From: Strix aluco
Taxonomy: Eukaryota > Chordata > Aves > Strigiformes > Strigidae
DNA length: 64,000 nucleotides
NCBI RefSeq assembly: GCF_031877795.1
Contig: NC_133948.1
Coordinates: 124,001-188,000, forward strand
Direction: 5' to 3'
Each line of letters opens with the position of its first letter. Within the stretch, counting starts at the first letter, position 1. Under the pieces are notes generated by a model, which saw only the letters and a program-made list of their open reading frames with translations, was not told the origin of the DNA and ran no database searches. The position numbers and the translations under genes are program-made. Below, piece by piece: positions 13,901-28,900 of the stretch.

Positions 13901-16900
13901 GGGCTGTCTTCCCATCAAAAACGTTTCACACCAACTTCACAGCCTTCCTCAGCCCAACACCACCAATTTTCATGCCTAAAAATTTTCATGACATGTAGTG
14001 AGCTGTGTTCCTCAGTATGCATACTAGTACAGAGCTAGAAAAAGGCTAGTGGCCACTGCATTATCTCTGATACAAATAGCAGAATCAGGAACATAATTTT
14101 GATTGTTGCTGTGTGACAATATCCTAGATAAACTGTATCTACAGGGTCTTACCTTTGACAGTCATCTCTGGCTAATACAAAGCAAAACATACATAACAAA
14201 CTAATATTTATCCAGATAATCAAGTAATCCTTACTAGAGTCTCACTTAGCAAATGAGAATTTGCCAAGTGTTACAAGGAGCAGGAAGCCTATAATCTAGT
14301 ATGTAAGCCTGAGAAATTACTTGATTACCAAATACAGCTTTTTAACATCAGTCTGCTAGGTGTTAGATTATCCCCTTTGAGATGGAGTTTGACTGGAAGG
14401 TTAGCCATTTCCTTTCTTAGGCTCTATCACTTGGCCCAGGAATATTCTCACAGGTGTATGGAATGACAATGCTAACTAATGCATGCTTTTAAAATTTGCA
14501 TTCTGTTCAAAAAAAAGCTTTGAAAGTCACTGTTTTAAGAGTCTCAGAGCATATCTTTAGCACGCGAATCTGGTTGAAGCCTTGTGATTGAAGATACCAC
14601 TGGTTTAGCTCTTTCTCTGCCGTTCATTTGCTTGGTGACAATGAACAAGTTGATCTTCCCTTCTCTGAGACATCACATACCTCACAAGGCTTTTTTAAGG
14701 CATAATATATTGCTTTGAAGTTCAATTTTAGGGACATTTGAATAATCTAATTTTACACTTAAAGCATTAATCAGAAGCATGTTATCTCTCCATGGGTGGT
14801 CCTTACTTGGAATACTTTGTTTACTGCAAGACACCCTGTTAAAATGGAAATGCCTCATAATGTTCCACTAAACCTCATTTCAGCCATAACAGAATTAAGC
14901 AGACTGAAGTTTTTGGAGATTTTGAAAGACACTCAATTGTTTTCTAACTGTATGCACTTTTGAGGTTCAAGGCAAAGATTTTTAAAGACATTAATCATAT
15001 TTCTCTGCAATTTCCTTGCATTTTAAGGCATTTATATGTAGAGTGCCATTACCATGATTCAGTTACAGACATCTGATTTCTGTCATGCAGGTGTAAACCC
15101 AAAATTTCCTGTAACTGTGCAAACAAGGAAAATTGTGTTCTTTTGAGTACAAGCTTTCCTTGATTTTAGCCACTGGAAGCTCTGCTATTATACCTAAATT
15201 CCTAGCACACTAGTCTTAGGCTTTCCTCATCCACTATTTCTACTAGTCTGTTTGAAAGCCTAACTTAGCAGCATTTCAGTTAGCTAAATTGAACTCAACT
15301 CACCAGCTATCTTCAGCATTTTGTTACTTGACCAAAAAACATCCCCAGCAGTTCTAAAATTGGATCTCCCACAAAGAGTTGTGTAGGGGGGTCTTCAGTG
15401 TAGGGGGGTCTCATTAATAGAATTATGCCAAAGTAGATGATAAAAAGATTGCAGTTGGCCCTAGTTACAAGAAAAGGTCATATTTCAACCTGACTGTCCA
15501 AAATAACAATGTATTCACTTAAATTGATCTTTTCAAAGTAAATAGTTTTTCAAAGTGGGCACAGAAAAAACTTCATATAACCTAATGACTAGTTAGGTAT
15601 GCATTTGTAAATGATGCTACACAACAGCAAACAATAATCATGTACACGTAAGGAATTACCTCATAGAATCATAGAATGGTTTAGATTAGAAGGGACCTTA
15701 AAGCCCACCCAGTGCCACCCCCCTGCCCCAGGCAGGGACACCTTCCACTAGCCCAGGTTGCCCAAAGCCCCGGCCAACCTGGCCTTGAACCCTTCCAGGG
15801 AGGGGGCAGCCACAGCTTCTCTGGGCAACCTGTGCCAGGGCCTCCCCACCCTCACAGGGAAGAATTTCTTCCTTAGATCTCATCTAAATCTCCCCTCTGT
15901 CAGTTTAAAACTGTTCCCACTCATCCTATACCTCCCCCCTGATCAAGAGTCCCTCCCCCCTTTCCTGTAGCCCCTTTCAGTCCTGGAAGGCCACTCTAAG
16001 GTCTCCCCGGAGCCTTCTCCAGCTGAACCCCCCAACTCTCTCAGCCTGTCCTCACAGGGGGGTGCTCCAGCCCCCCGAGCATCTTCGTGGCCTCCTCTGG
16101 CCCCGCTCGAGCAGGTCCGTGTCCTTCTGCTGTTGGTGCCCCCAGAGCTGGACCCAGCACTGCAGGGGGGTCTCACCAGAGCGGAGCAGAGGGGGAGAAT
16201 CCCCCCCTCGCCCTGCTGCCCACACTGCTCTGGGTGCAGCCCAGCACACGGGTGGCTTTCTGGGCTGCGAGCACATGTTGCTGGCTCACAGGCAGTTTTC
16301 CATCCGCTAATACCCCCAAGTCCTTCTCTACAGGGCATCCATTCTCATCCATCAATAGATCAGATCACTGGAACAGATTTATTCAGCTTTACTGAAGGGG
16401 AAGAAAAGACCTCAGTCTTTCCCAGAAGACTTTATCGTATAAATGTTTTTGTCATCATACATACAGAAAGTTGGAGTCTGGGCTATTTTGTGCTAAGGCA
16501 AAAATCAAGTCTAGGAGTCTAAGGAACCTGTATGCAGGATGTGGGACTGAAAATCTTCCTCTCTCTCAGTACTGTCCAGAAATAGCTTGGCACATTTCAG
16601 ACTTAAAATAAAAAGAAGTTATGTTTTAGACATTACTAGCATTTTATGCTTGCTGTGTACTGTAATAACCAAAGTTATCTGAACTTCCTGATCAGTTTTG
16701 CATTTTTCTTGGTATGTAAGTTATGGGTTAAATAGTCAATAGGTATTAGAGCAAAAATAGTGATGACGCTGAAGCTTAATAAGATTTATTTTTATGTGGT
16801 TTCTGAAAACATTTGATGACTTTTCACTTACTCTGTTTTTCTCTTTCAGGAACCCTGATGGAGATGTCAGCCCATGGTGCTACATTGCAGAGCATGAGGA

Positions 16901-19900
16901 TGGAATATATTGGAAATACTGTGAGATTCCATCCTGCCGAAGTAAGAGCATCATGCAGTTTTTTTAGGCCTGCATCTCTGTTGAACAGAGATTGGCAGTT
17001 ATACAACAGTGGGTAGTGATTTTCATACAGAAACTAGGATAAGGCCAATCAGCTTATTTCCATTTGCAGACTAAGCAATATTTTAAATGGGTCTCTAGAG
17101 TTAATGACAAGCTTACTGACTCATTCCTTCATTGCAATACTTTTCATCTCACCTCAGAATTACTGGATTATATTATTTACAAATAATACCAGACAGAGAA
17201 TCATTCAGAATTTACAAAGTATTGCTAGCTTTTTGAATCCATAGAGATATGTCATTCATTTATTAAAATCCAGAGGACAAAAATGAATAGGAAATTATTA
17301 ATTTTTTTACAAGGTAGGTATGTGTCCATCACTTGCAATTAGCTTGTAAAATGGATGGCATTAATTTAATGTGTATAACACATCATACACAGAATTCTTT
17401 GGAAGAAATAGTATGAGAGGACATAGGGAAAAAGTGGCTATTTGTTTGGTATATGGGAGCTCTGGGCTAGAATTCTGTTCCTTGCAGGTGCATATACTTA
17501 GCGTTGCTGTGAAACCACAAACTGGACTTTGTTAGAATTTTTTTTAACAGATAGTTCACAAGCTATTCACCTGAAGCTTCCTTCCAGTATTTAATAGTAT
17601 TTAATTTTAATCTGTTCTATTATCTACCTTGTCCAAAATGTGGAGGTTTTATCATGACTTGTGTCAACATGTTCCAAAATTTTAATTTCTGAATGCTCCA
17701 GGACAAACTCCTAAGAACAACATTCTTTAAAATATGCCTAAATATTAGAAAAGGTATTCTAGTTTTGCATGTTAACAAGCAACCATAACTACACATTTTA
17801 TTAAGTCTAATCATTAATGCCTCTACATACTTTCCTAACTTCTGTGCAAGTACTCTCTATTTCTAAGGGATAACTTACTTACGTGTATCCTGTTAAGCAT
17901 CAGAGCAGTTGTCCTTATGTAGGTATACTTTTGATTGGAAGAAGTACATTCCTTCCTTGAAGTTAAGAAGAGAAAACCAAACAAAGAAAAATGGATCTAA
18001 AGTGATTTTTTACTTTGTCCACAGTTTTCTTTTTTTGTGAATGTGAGTGATTCACCTCTTCAGGCTAGGCAAACAAACACATAAGTGTGACCTTAAGTCA
18101 GGTGACTTTTACCTAGATTTAAATACAGATTAAGGAGTCTAATTTAAATAACACAAAATCATTCAACACTCCAACCCTTATTGTTCAGAGGACATCTTAC
18201 TCTTATTTTTCTAATATACCAGGTCCTATTTAGGAAACATGACCCTCCTAATTAAGAAATTTATTTTGGTCTAAAATGAAAGAATTTGCATTTTCTTTAA
18301 AGACCACAGATGTTAACAAATTCTCTGGATATGGCACCAGTAAAAAAGCTGAAAGGCAAATTCTCTCCACTCCATTTGTTCTACACAAAGGATCCTTTTA
18401 AAACCAGCCTCACTCATTTTCTCTGTGGTGGGGAGCAGAGGATTTAAACTTGGACACTTACTTGCACTGATAATCCAGACTTACATTTACAAAATGTCCT
18501 TTTGACCAGTAGCAGCTGCTTCAAGCATTGCACTGAAACTGGATACTAGAAAAAGGAATTGCAGCAATTTAGAACAAACTGTACATAGCAAGCCCATCCA
18601 AGTCTTTAATACAAACCTCATGGTTTATGAAGCTGTGCAAGTAAAAAAAAAACTTCTGTTATTTACCAGATTTTCTGTTTTCAGTAAGCATGATGCTAAC
18701 TCATAGGACCATCAAAACCGAATTGTGAAGTGCATAATACAAAACTAAATTTTGTGATGGAGCAAGAAAGCAATTGTGTAAAGAAGTCTTACTTGAAATT
18801 TTTAGAGAAGTAAAAAATTGTCTTGTATAAGCTTCTTTTCCATAATCATATTTACTACTAGAAAAGACAAGTATCTGGAGCATAATTTACCTATAAACTA
18901 TACCCACATAATACCACTACAGTGCCAACAACATGAAGCGTCTTGATTGCCTAGAGAGATTTGCATGCAATGACTCACTGTAACAATAATTAAGAATCTA
19001 CAGTTAAGAAGTTTTCATTATGATGATGACGATGATTTCACATGATTATATCATGTGTCTCGTTCACTAATATACGTAACACTAAATGTTTCATTCAGAA
19101 ATGTGTTCTGGCATTCTGCATGTGTAAACACGCTATACAGAATTTAGCAATGTTAGATGAGGATGGATGGGCATAATCACAGAAGACAGTGGTAGTTACC
19201 ACAGTAGAAGCTTAGTCTTTTCTTCCTCTCCTCTTCTTAATGGCTTGTCTGCTAAGCAGACTGGAATGAACATAAGCAAAATAAAAGGCAAGAAGGCAGC
19301 ACTGAGTCCTGAGAGAACATGTGCATCTCACATGGAGAATTCAGAACTGAATGCTTCAGAAGGTTTGTTTGCAACATTGCAGCTATTCCTGACTTTTTTG
19401 GTCTCTTTGCTAATGAGGTTAGGTTGAAATTCAAAGGAAATAACTACTTATGCTCCTAAAAGGTAAAAGAAAGGAAGGCTTGCTGTCCCACTTAATTGCA
19501 TCTCCATGTTTATGGCCAGCATGAGTCTCTTACCATATACAGATTTCATTATTGGAATCATATTTCCTCCGTGCATGTATGTCATGTAATAAATTTGACT
19601 GAAATATTGATAAAGTGTTAAATGGCAGAGCCAGGTAAGTTATACAGAGCTGTATTGATCACTCTGTAAGATTTGACTTGTATACATTTTAACACAAGGA
19701 CAAAGAGAGTAGCTTGCACAATTTGAGACAGTATACTGGTGCATGCTACCATTGCAAGAAGCTAGGAGGCTCTTGAAAGAGAGCTAGATGAACATAGCTG
19801 GGACATGGTTTTGAGCTCAAAAAGATTAATTCCATGCTTTAATACATGTGCCTTAACATGTAATATGCAGAAGCTCTGGTGTTTGCCAGGACCTCATTAT

Positions 19901-22900
19901 GTCAGATGCTGCTTAAAAGAAAAATAGCATGCTTGCACAAAAGAGGTGACCTTTTAAGCACAACAGAACAAATAGTTAGAAATGGGTGAAGACAGTGTAA
20001 CAGTAAGACATCACTGATTAGCATGGACAGTAATCGCAGAACACTGACTACCTCATTTTTGCCAAACTTCTTTAGTAGGCTAAACATTAAGAGCAAATTA
20101 AGGCAAAAGATTATGTTGGAAATGTTTGAAGGGCCAAGTAACTAAACAGTCACTACTTGTCTAGAAATACTTTTCTTTGTTGCTTTATATATAGATGTAC
20201 ATATGAATATATATATAGTTTTATACATACACATAGGGTTGTAAGATACCCTAGGTTGGAAGGGACCTCAGGCCGTCATCTAGTCCAGCCTCCTGCTCAA
20301 ATCAGAGCCACCTCTGAGATCAGACCGAGTTATTCAGCTTGTCAGATTAGACTACATTTATCTGGTCAGGCCATGACAACCTCCAGGGACGTAGAGTGCA
20401 CTCCCTTTTGGGCCCTTGTTCCCGTGCTTGACTGCCCGCATGGTGAAAAGATTTTCCTTATATCCAGTCTGAACAACTCATGTTTCAACTTAAGCTCCTT
20501 ACCTCTTGTCCAAAATGCATCACTGTGAAGACCCTGGCTCCATCGTTGTGACAACCTGTACAAGAGCTGCTGGGGGGTGCTGCCAAAGCTTTCTCTTCTG
20601 CAGGCTGAACAAGCCCCAGCCCTCAGCCGTCTTCTCACGGGGTGAGAAGCATCTTGGCTCTCTGCTGAACTTGCTTCAGACAATTAATGTCTTTCTTGCA
20701 CTGGTGGGCCCAAAACTGGACATAGTTGTCTTGATGTGGTCCTAACAAGTGCTGAGTAGAGGAACAATCATTTCCCTTGATCTCTGGCAGTGCTCATCTT
20801 AATACAGGCCTGTTGGCCTTCTCTGCTGCCTGGCACACTCCTGGCTCACGTTCAGCTCCCTGTCTACGAGGACCTCCAGGGCCTTTTCTGCAGAGCTGCT
20901 CCACATACATAAATGTACACTATCTTGTTTCAGATTTATGTTGAGTAGCTCCCTATGCGTACATACATCCTGATTCAGTTTAATATAGTATGAATGACAA
21001 GCATATTATTGTAATATACTAGAAATATAGTTGAAAAAACAGTAATCTGTGATTACTGTGGATCCAATATAAAAGCAGTGTTTGCCAATTCTATCATCTT
21101 CAATTCAGATTACAAGTGATCTCGATCTCCCCTCTACTATTATGCTTATACTATGTACTCTGATTACCCTTCAGTAGCAACTCAGGGGTGTCTCAGGTTT
21201 AGGACCAGACCATCAGGTAGCCATAGGAAGAACTGGCATATCTAAGTCATATATGCACGTACAGGAGTACTTTTTTGTGTGTGTTGTCACAGTTCAGAAG
21301 CGTGTTTAATCATATATTTGCTGTGGGACTACTAAAGTGCTTTTAGCTGAGCGTATATCTTTGGGCTCAGGTATTTTGTTCATTTGCTATCAAAGTAATT
21401 TGAAGCATTGGGCACTGGCATGGAAATTACTGCTTACTGTTCAGCTAGAGACTAATTAAGCTTTAGGATGTACCCAAATGATACGCTTGATTTAGTTACA
21501 AAATGTAAGAAGTTTTCAAATTACTCAGGCTGGTTTCTTAGCATGGAACGTATTGAAGTACTAATCCTCTGGAGACAAGGTTGAAGGATCTCACCAATAA
21601 AGCTACTTTTAAAACATATTGTATATATATAATACGAGTTTTTAGGAAATCCCAGGTCTCCTAGGAGAATGATCTAGGTTGGTTAACTAGGAAGCTTTTT
21701 CAGGGCATTGAAATCATGTGCTGTACAAAAAACTGAGCACTCTGAAAGTTATCTGCCCAGCTGTACTCAGCTGGGGTGGGGCTGCAAATGGGGATTTCCA
21801 GAGGTATGTTAAACCAAGCTGTAACTTGAAGTCTCAGTACTTACACGCATGTTGCTGCAGGGCATATCAAAGCCATAACTCCATGCAAGCATTTATAATT
21901 GAAATTGTATAATTCATCTAATTATTCAAGCATTATACATACTTGAATCTTCTTCCCAACTTCATTAATTCTTCTTTATAGACTATAATCATCCCCCTTA
22001 AGAGTGTAATCATATACATGCCAGTATATTTGCTGATCACTAATAAATATGCTAACCCTCTTCCTCAAAATAAGGAAGCTGCCATAGGCAACATAGCCTA
22101 AGTCTGGGAGCAAGTTCTCAGACCTGTTAACTGTTCCAGATGTCAGGATGATTCAGATTTTAACAGTAGACTGACATCAGTTTACAAGCTCAGTATATAA
22201 TATTCCAGAAGAACAGGGACAAGACCATCTTTGTTAGACAAACAGAAGTTCTGAATTCAAGGTATTATTTCAATGGCTGCTACACATGGACATGTATAAG
22301 AAATCCCAGAAATGGGCCTTCCAGAATCCAGTGAAGAGATACTTTCAGGACTACTGTACAAGACTGCTCAGTACAAAAGGATCATTGCATTCCTATTGTA
22401 TTTATGTGAAACTACAATCATGTAGAAGCAGTTTACTAACACAGAGGTTATCTGATAGAGAAAAGGGCCACCTGTACAAGAGATGGCTGGTTCAAACGGA
22501 GCCCCAAAACAACTAGTCCACATGCTATCAGGCATCAGAGGCTGCAAAACCCCAGACCCAGCATTCCCCCCCCCCCCCCCCCCAAAAAAAAAAAAAACTA
22601 TTGGTAAGTCAAAAACCTGAAACAGTGGCACAGATGATAGCAAGAGAGAGTTCAGAGTTTACTAGGTACTGAAATAACAAATGACTGTAATAAGTAAAAC
22701 TCTCATACAGTTCTTTGATTGCATCACATGTTATGCAAAGCTGTGGAGGCTAGGTGGACAAAAAATAATCCTTGTCAATCTGGCACAGGGATAAAAATTG
22801 TCTGACCATAGAGCTGGTAATAGATTTAATTCCAAGTATGTGAGCAGATATGACAAGTAGGCAAGGGATAATTTTATGCCATTGGCACAGCACTATATTG

Positions 22901-25900
22901 TACCCCACATCCTCCCTGTAGTAGTCATGGCTAAATTCCAGTGCTTTGATGAAAAGTACAAAAATAAAACAAAACAGAAACAGGACAAATTATGCACTGA
23001 AGGGGGAAAACTCTCTGACCTCTCAGTGACCAAGGAGCCTTGAAACGTTGTATTAGTACAGTATAAATATATGTTTCTTTTAAAAAGTAATATTGCTCAT
23101 TTTGAATCTCCTGTACATACCACAAAATATGATACTTTGACTTCATATCAGAGTTCAAGTTTTAAATATTAGGAAATTCCCCTACAGAAGTATGTAGTCT
23201 CTCCTGTAAAACTTGCCAAACTCCATCCTAAAACAGTTTAGGTTCCCTTCATCAAATATCCTGTTTAGAAAACTTCCAGAACATCATTGTTTTGAAGATC
23301 AGACAGAAATCACATTGTTTAATTTACATTGTTAGAATATGCATGATTGTAGTCAAAAAACCCAGAAAACCTCTGAACCTACTTAATGCCTTTTTTTTTT
23401 TTAATTGTCTACCAGAAGAAATGAACCAGGTATTTATCTTGTCTATATTACTGCAGCTTACAGAAACCAACTACACAGTATAGCAGGTATATTGCTAAGA
23501 AGATAAGAAGATATGATGCTATTTCACCACCTGTCATTTATTCCTGGCATGCTTAGAAAATATGACAGGGATCTAGTATAGAGTAACATTTTCCATACTG
23601 CAAAATCGAGACAAGAACATAGAGAGAGCTGCTTAGTAACCAGGTAGTGCATAAAGCGGTCTGTGTCTTGGGTGTTTCCAGGCACACCTTTAGAATGACT
23701 GTTGTCTGTTATTCTTGCCAGTGCCAGGGAACCTTGGGTGTTACAAGGACCATGGAGAGCCACCACCTTTGACTGGCACCAGCGAGACCTCCAATAAACT
23801 TACTATCCAAACATGCATCAGTTCCTGCCGAAGTCAACAATTTAAGGTGATTTCTTTGACATACGTTTACAAAATGGTTTCAAAGACAAAAGATGGCAAT
23901 ATGCCTAGATCTCTCAATCATATTTCTCCTCCTCCCTGCTTTTTTTTTTTTTTACCTTTAGGAGATCAAAGGTCTCACTCCCACTCCAGGGGACCTAGCT
24001 CTCCCTCTGCATCCAGAGCAGCCTGGGCAAATGACCAATGAATAATGCCAGGATGCCAGGAGAAAGTATGCTTGCTTACTGCAGTTATGAGCGATAGAGT
24101 ACCCTAAATGCCCTCCCTTCCAACTTTCTCACTAGTCTTAAGTGGCATTCTGAGAGCTCAAACAAAAACAGTTTGTCATGGGACCTCTGACTAATCATAC
24201 TTCCCCAAAACACACATACTCTGCTGCCAGCTTTCTTGCTCATACAACCTCCTGCTGTCACTCCTTTAAATATTATCCCTCCCTTCCTCATGCATCTTTG
24301 TTGTCAAAGTTTGCAGGCATGGAATCAGGTTATGCTTGTTTCTGTGGAAATAATCCCGACTACTGGAGATACGGGGAGGCAGCCAGTACGGAATGCAACA
24401 GTGTTTGCTTTGGAGACCATACTCAGCCTTGTGGTGGGGATGGCAGAGTCATTCTTTTTGACAGTAAGTATTGAAACAGGCTCAGCTTTTCCCAAAGGAG
24501 AGGCCTCAAATGTTTAGCAAATTAGGGAAAAGGGTTTAAACGCAATGAGAACTGTTGCACACAAAACAGCAAAACACCTAATTTCAGTATAAAATAGAGA
24601 TAGAGCTGCTTTCCATTTCTGCATAAAATTCACATCCATTAATAATGTGAAATAGCTCTTCCAAGAAATGATGCCTGCTCAGGCAGCTGACTCATGCTCC
24701 AAAGATTGTCCCTTACTTCCCCACAAATAGTACTAACTCAACTATCACAAACAGCATGTCACAGAAAGACTCCTTCAGAACTGATCTTGCCAGAGAGTAG
24801 ATATATGATTAAGTGAGGCACCTCAGAATTTCAGTCTACACCAACTTGGGTTTTTTTATTAAACCAGACGAGACTTGCTATAACCCAGTTAACACAACAC
24901 AAAGCAGTGTAGTAGAATTGAGACCGAGGAGTGTACTGCAAAAGTACAAACAAGTTAGGTTGCTATTATTACCATCGTTGATTTCATCATTTATACGTAG
25001 AAATCCTCCTTACTACTCTTCTTTTCAGTATACATACCAGTGCCACCTGTGTAAATTCACAGGTTAATGGTATGAGCATCCAGTTGTCTGGCAGCCATAC
25101 AGGCTCCCAGTACAGCCAGGAATACTGGAAAAGTTCACAGTATACACCGATATACTGTTGCTTCTCAGATCTTAACTGCCTCTGATGTAGAAGCTACCTT
25201 TTAAATCTAGATATAAACTTCCTGGAACTAAAAGTAGTGTAATTTTCCACCTTCTGAACACACAAGCAAACTTCCCATCTCCTTACTCTAAAATTCTGAT
25301 TCCCAGCTAGCAAGACAGAAAGACATTTCAGTTGAGACAGGAATTAGTCACTCTGCTCACTTCCAGATTCTCCCCAAGATATGAAAAGATGCACCAGAGT
25401 TGCATGTTGCTTTCAATGTTGAGACAGAATGTAGCTTCACACTGCAGCATCCTCTGTTTCCTTCTGCGCTTGGCCTCCAAACTCCTCAATGGGTAAAGGC
25501 TTCCTTTATAGCTTTCCTTTTCTGGAACGACCGAGGGCTCAGCAAGATGTTACCCTGAGGACCTGCACTGTCTTTTCTGGTAAACAGCAAGGGAGAGAGC
25601 TATGGCCAGGTAAGAGAGGTCACTCTAGTAACTGCCACCTATTTTCTTTTGCTGATGAGCAACACCTGCCTACCTCATTCTTCTTTTCCAGATTATGTCA
25701 CATCCTCAGAACCTTCACCCCAATCCCTGTACACACACACCTCCCAACACACACCGTTAACCTTATGTGTTTATGTGCTGCTATCACAGCCTAAAGCCGT
25801 AAGGTTCAGATCCACAACACAGAACTCTGCCGGCTCTAGAAGGAAATGAGAGAAGGAAAGCATTTCCATTCCATATGGGGCAAGGCTGTACTTTGTTAGG

Positions 25901-28900
25901 CATCTGTGGAGCACTAGTCATTGGCATTCTTAGTTAATATTGTTTGAAGAGTATCTTGTGATTCAGTAATTACAAACAGCAAAGCCAAATGTAACAATGC
26001 CTATAAGCCATTCGCAAAGATGAAATTTGATATCTCAATGACAAATTTCAATTCTATCAATTCAATCTATTGTATCTATTCAAACAATTCTATCTATTCA
26101 ATTAAATCACTTACTCTGTTAGCATGGAGTAAGTGCCAAACACAAATTCCTCTATGGGCCTTAGTACCTCTGTGGGGCCTTTCACATTCTTTCTGTTCTT
26201 CTTTAATATTCTTTCAGTTCCTCTATAAGGTCTTTCATAGTCCGGCACTGAAGTGTGAGGTTTGCTCAGGCTGTGATCAGGCCTTGCTCCAGAAAAAGAG
26301 AGAAATGTTTTCACGTGATTTTTCTGGCAGACACATGCTACTTCTTGTTCTCGTTCCCCCAGCTCCCTTTTGATTTGTATTTATTAAAGCTCTTTCTCAG
26401 AGGCTTGTGAAAATTGAGACACTTGTTCAAAATACTTCCTTTATTTCCATTCTCACAACCCTCTGTTCCAGGGCTTTAATTAATCTTTCAGGAAAAATCT
26501 ACTTTGATTCTTCAGTCCTCCAGCCTATGATATGGGGGAGCGATAACTCTTGATCCAAACAGTTTTGTTGTGAAATACACATTAAAAAAAATAAAATGTA
26601 TTTAGGGGATATATAAAAATACATATATGTATATATACCTATATACAATACATTTTAAAAGTTATATGTGTGTATATATAGATATGCATCAAGTCAGTTG
26701 ACTGGCATTTGAGTTTCTCTCTGGATTAATTGGTAAATAAGTTTGCACTGGGAATCTCAATAGTTATCAAGGAATATAAAGATTTACTGGGTGCATACTT
26801 GTTTTGAATCTAAAATATTTTCTTTGGAATTCATAACAGGATCTTTTTCAAGTTACTTAAGGTCAAACATTAATTGGACAAGATCAAAAGACAGGATGCT
26901 CAAAAAGCACAAGCAAATGGCCATAAAGGTGATTAAAGGATTACAGCATCATTCATACAAGGAGAGGCTGAGAGTCTTGGATTGTTTAGCCTTGAGAAAC
27001 TTTTCAATTTGTATAAATAACTCATGAGAGGGTGTAAAGATGAAGCCAGACCTTTCTCAGTGTTATCTAATGCATAGACAAGAAGCAACAGGCACAAATT
27101 GAAGAACAGGAAAATCCATTTAAACATAAGGAAAAACTTTTTTTATGGTGAGGGTGACACTGAAAGAGATTGCCCAGAGAGGCCGTGGAGCTGCCATCCC
27201 TGGAGACTCAAAATGCTACTAGACAATGTCTTCTGCTTTTAGCAGGGGGATTGTACTAGACAAGGGAAGGGTCCCTTCCAACCTCAGCTGTTCTGTGAAG
27301 ATTCATTTTTTCAATTTGATAAGGCTGTGAAGCAATTTCAGTAATTGAACAAGTGAGAGTTACAGTCACTGATCCTCTTGCCTGCCTGCCTGATGGGGAT
27401 GGAGTAGAAGTCCCTGAATCAGTCATTTAGCTTTCATCCTGTTCCTTCACGGATGCAGAAGAGGGTACATGGTTACCTACAAGGACAAAGGATAGTTGCA
27501 GTATTCGAGATTGATACATAGGTCTTGGAGCAATCAGTGTGTCTCAAGCCAATGCAACAGAATAGCTGTGCTCCCAGTGCTGTTAAAGGTAAAGAATACC
27601 AATCTGAGAGACAGTGCATCCTGCTCAGGTAGCAAGTCTGTACCTTCAAGTCACATTTGAGTATTAGAATCTATGGAGTGCTAAAGCTATGCATAATGAA
27701 TGTATAACCTTGTTTTTTCATTTTTCTCCCTCTCCTTTTCACAGCCCTTATTGGTGCCTGTGGAGGGAATTACACTTCTGCTACAGCTGTGATCTATTCC
27801 CCAGATTTTCCCGACACATACGGCACAGGCAAAGTCTGTTACTGGACCATACAAGTTCCAGGAGCATCTCAAATCCACTTCAGCTTTGCCCTTTTTGAAA
27901 TCAAAGATGCTACAGATATGGTGGAATTGCTGGACGGCTATACCTATCATGTTCTAGCTCGTTTTAATGGCAAGAACCGGCCTCCCCACACCTTTAACAT
28001 CTCTTTGGATTTTGTCATTTTGTACTTTTTCTCAGATGAAATCAATCAGGCCCAGGGGTTTGCTATCAGATATAGAGGTAAGAGGCTAACTTTGCCATTT
28101 CTACCTTTCAATGAGCTATTAAAGCATTTAATTCACACAGAAGATTTCTGAAGTAGCAAAAAAAGAGCAGATATTTTAACTTTCATGTCTACAAGTGTTT
28201 CATCTATCTTGTTGCCACTGCTCAGTGGGTAAAAGCTTCACTAAAATTTCTCTCATTTTGGAACATTCCAGTCAGCTATGTCATAAATAGATAAATTTAA
28301 ATTTTCAAAAATTCAATCCTATACATACCTACCTGTCAAAATAGATTGGAAAATGACAAAGCTGAAACAAACCAAGAAAACAGTAGTCCATCTGCATCTT
28401 GGTTCATCTTGGCTCCTTCCAACAGTCTGTTCCACTCAGATCGAAAGTCATTAGGAGAAAACATTCTAGTCCTTGAGTTGTACCTACTGTTAAAATGAAC
28501 AATTAGCTTCCAGAAAAATTATGAGAACCCCAACTTGGTGAAGTACAGGCTTTTTCTGGCATCAGACATAATCTGATTATTGGAGTTCTCCAAGTAAACC
28601 AGAGAGCAGCACATGTCTGTTTAAAAGCACAAAACAAAATCCAATTACACCTATTAAGAAATTGTTCTTGTAATCATACTGTTGCGTTTTCAGCTGTGAA
28701 GGACAATGTGCATCAAAACAAGATTCCAACGAATCAGACACTTTCAGAGAAGATAAATGAACAAGCAAATCTCAGCATCAATGCAGCCCGGTCATCAAAG
28801 ATACTTTATGTCATCACAACCAGTCCAAGTCATCCGAGTAGCTCCATGCCTGGTAATATTACAAGAAAATGTGGAAACAGGAAAAACATTTTGCCAAGGC

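Larger units (their letters stand above)
16942..23721 (+). other. KREMEN1: KREMEN1 intron 3
   Basis: A 6.8 kb intron. It contains a CR1 element at 20228-20925, an AT-rich microsatellite-like stretch near 20196-20216, and a C18/A14 homopolymer pair at 22566-22597. I see no other exon. Confidence 0.85.
24464..27744 (+). other. KREMEN1: KREMEN1 intron 5
   Basis: A 3.3 kb intron. It holds a (TCTATNCAAT)-like simple repeat at 26038-26105, a TATA-rich stretch near 26610-26690, and an old CR1 fragment at 26876-27300. Confidence 0.85.

Noticed and set aside
15698-16522. Cluster of open frames of 60-131 codons on both strands
   Set aside because: They lie in or run out of a CR1 LINE fragment and are remnants or chance frames of the element.
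20366-20683. A 105-codon frame that shares an identical 63-residue stretch with one at 43196-43426
   Set aside because: It is not a conserved host gene. Both frames fall in the paired CR1 copies, and the peptide identity simply reflects the DNA identity.
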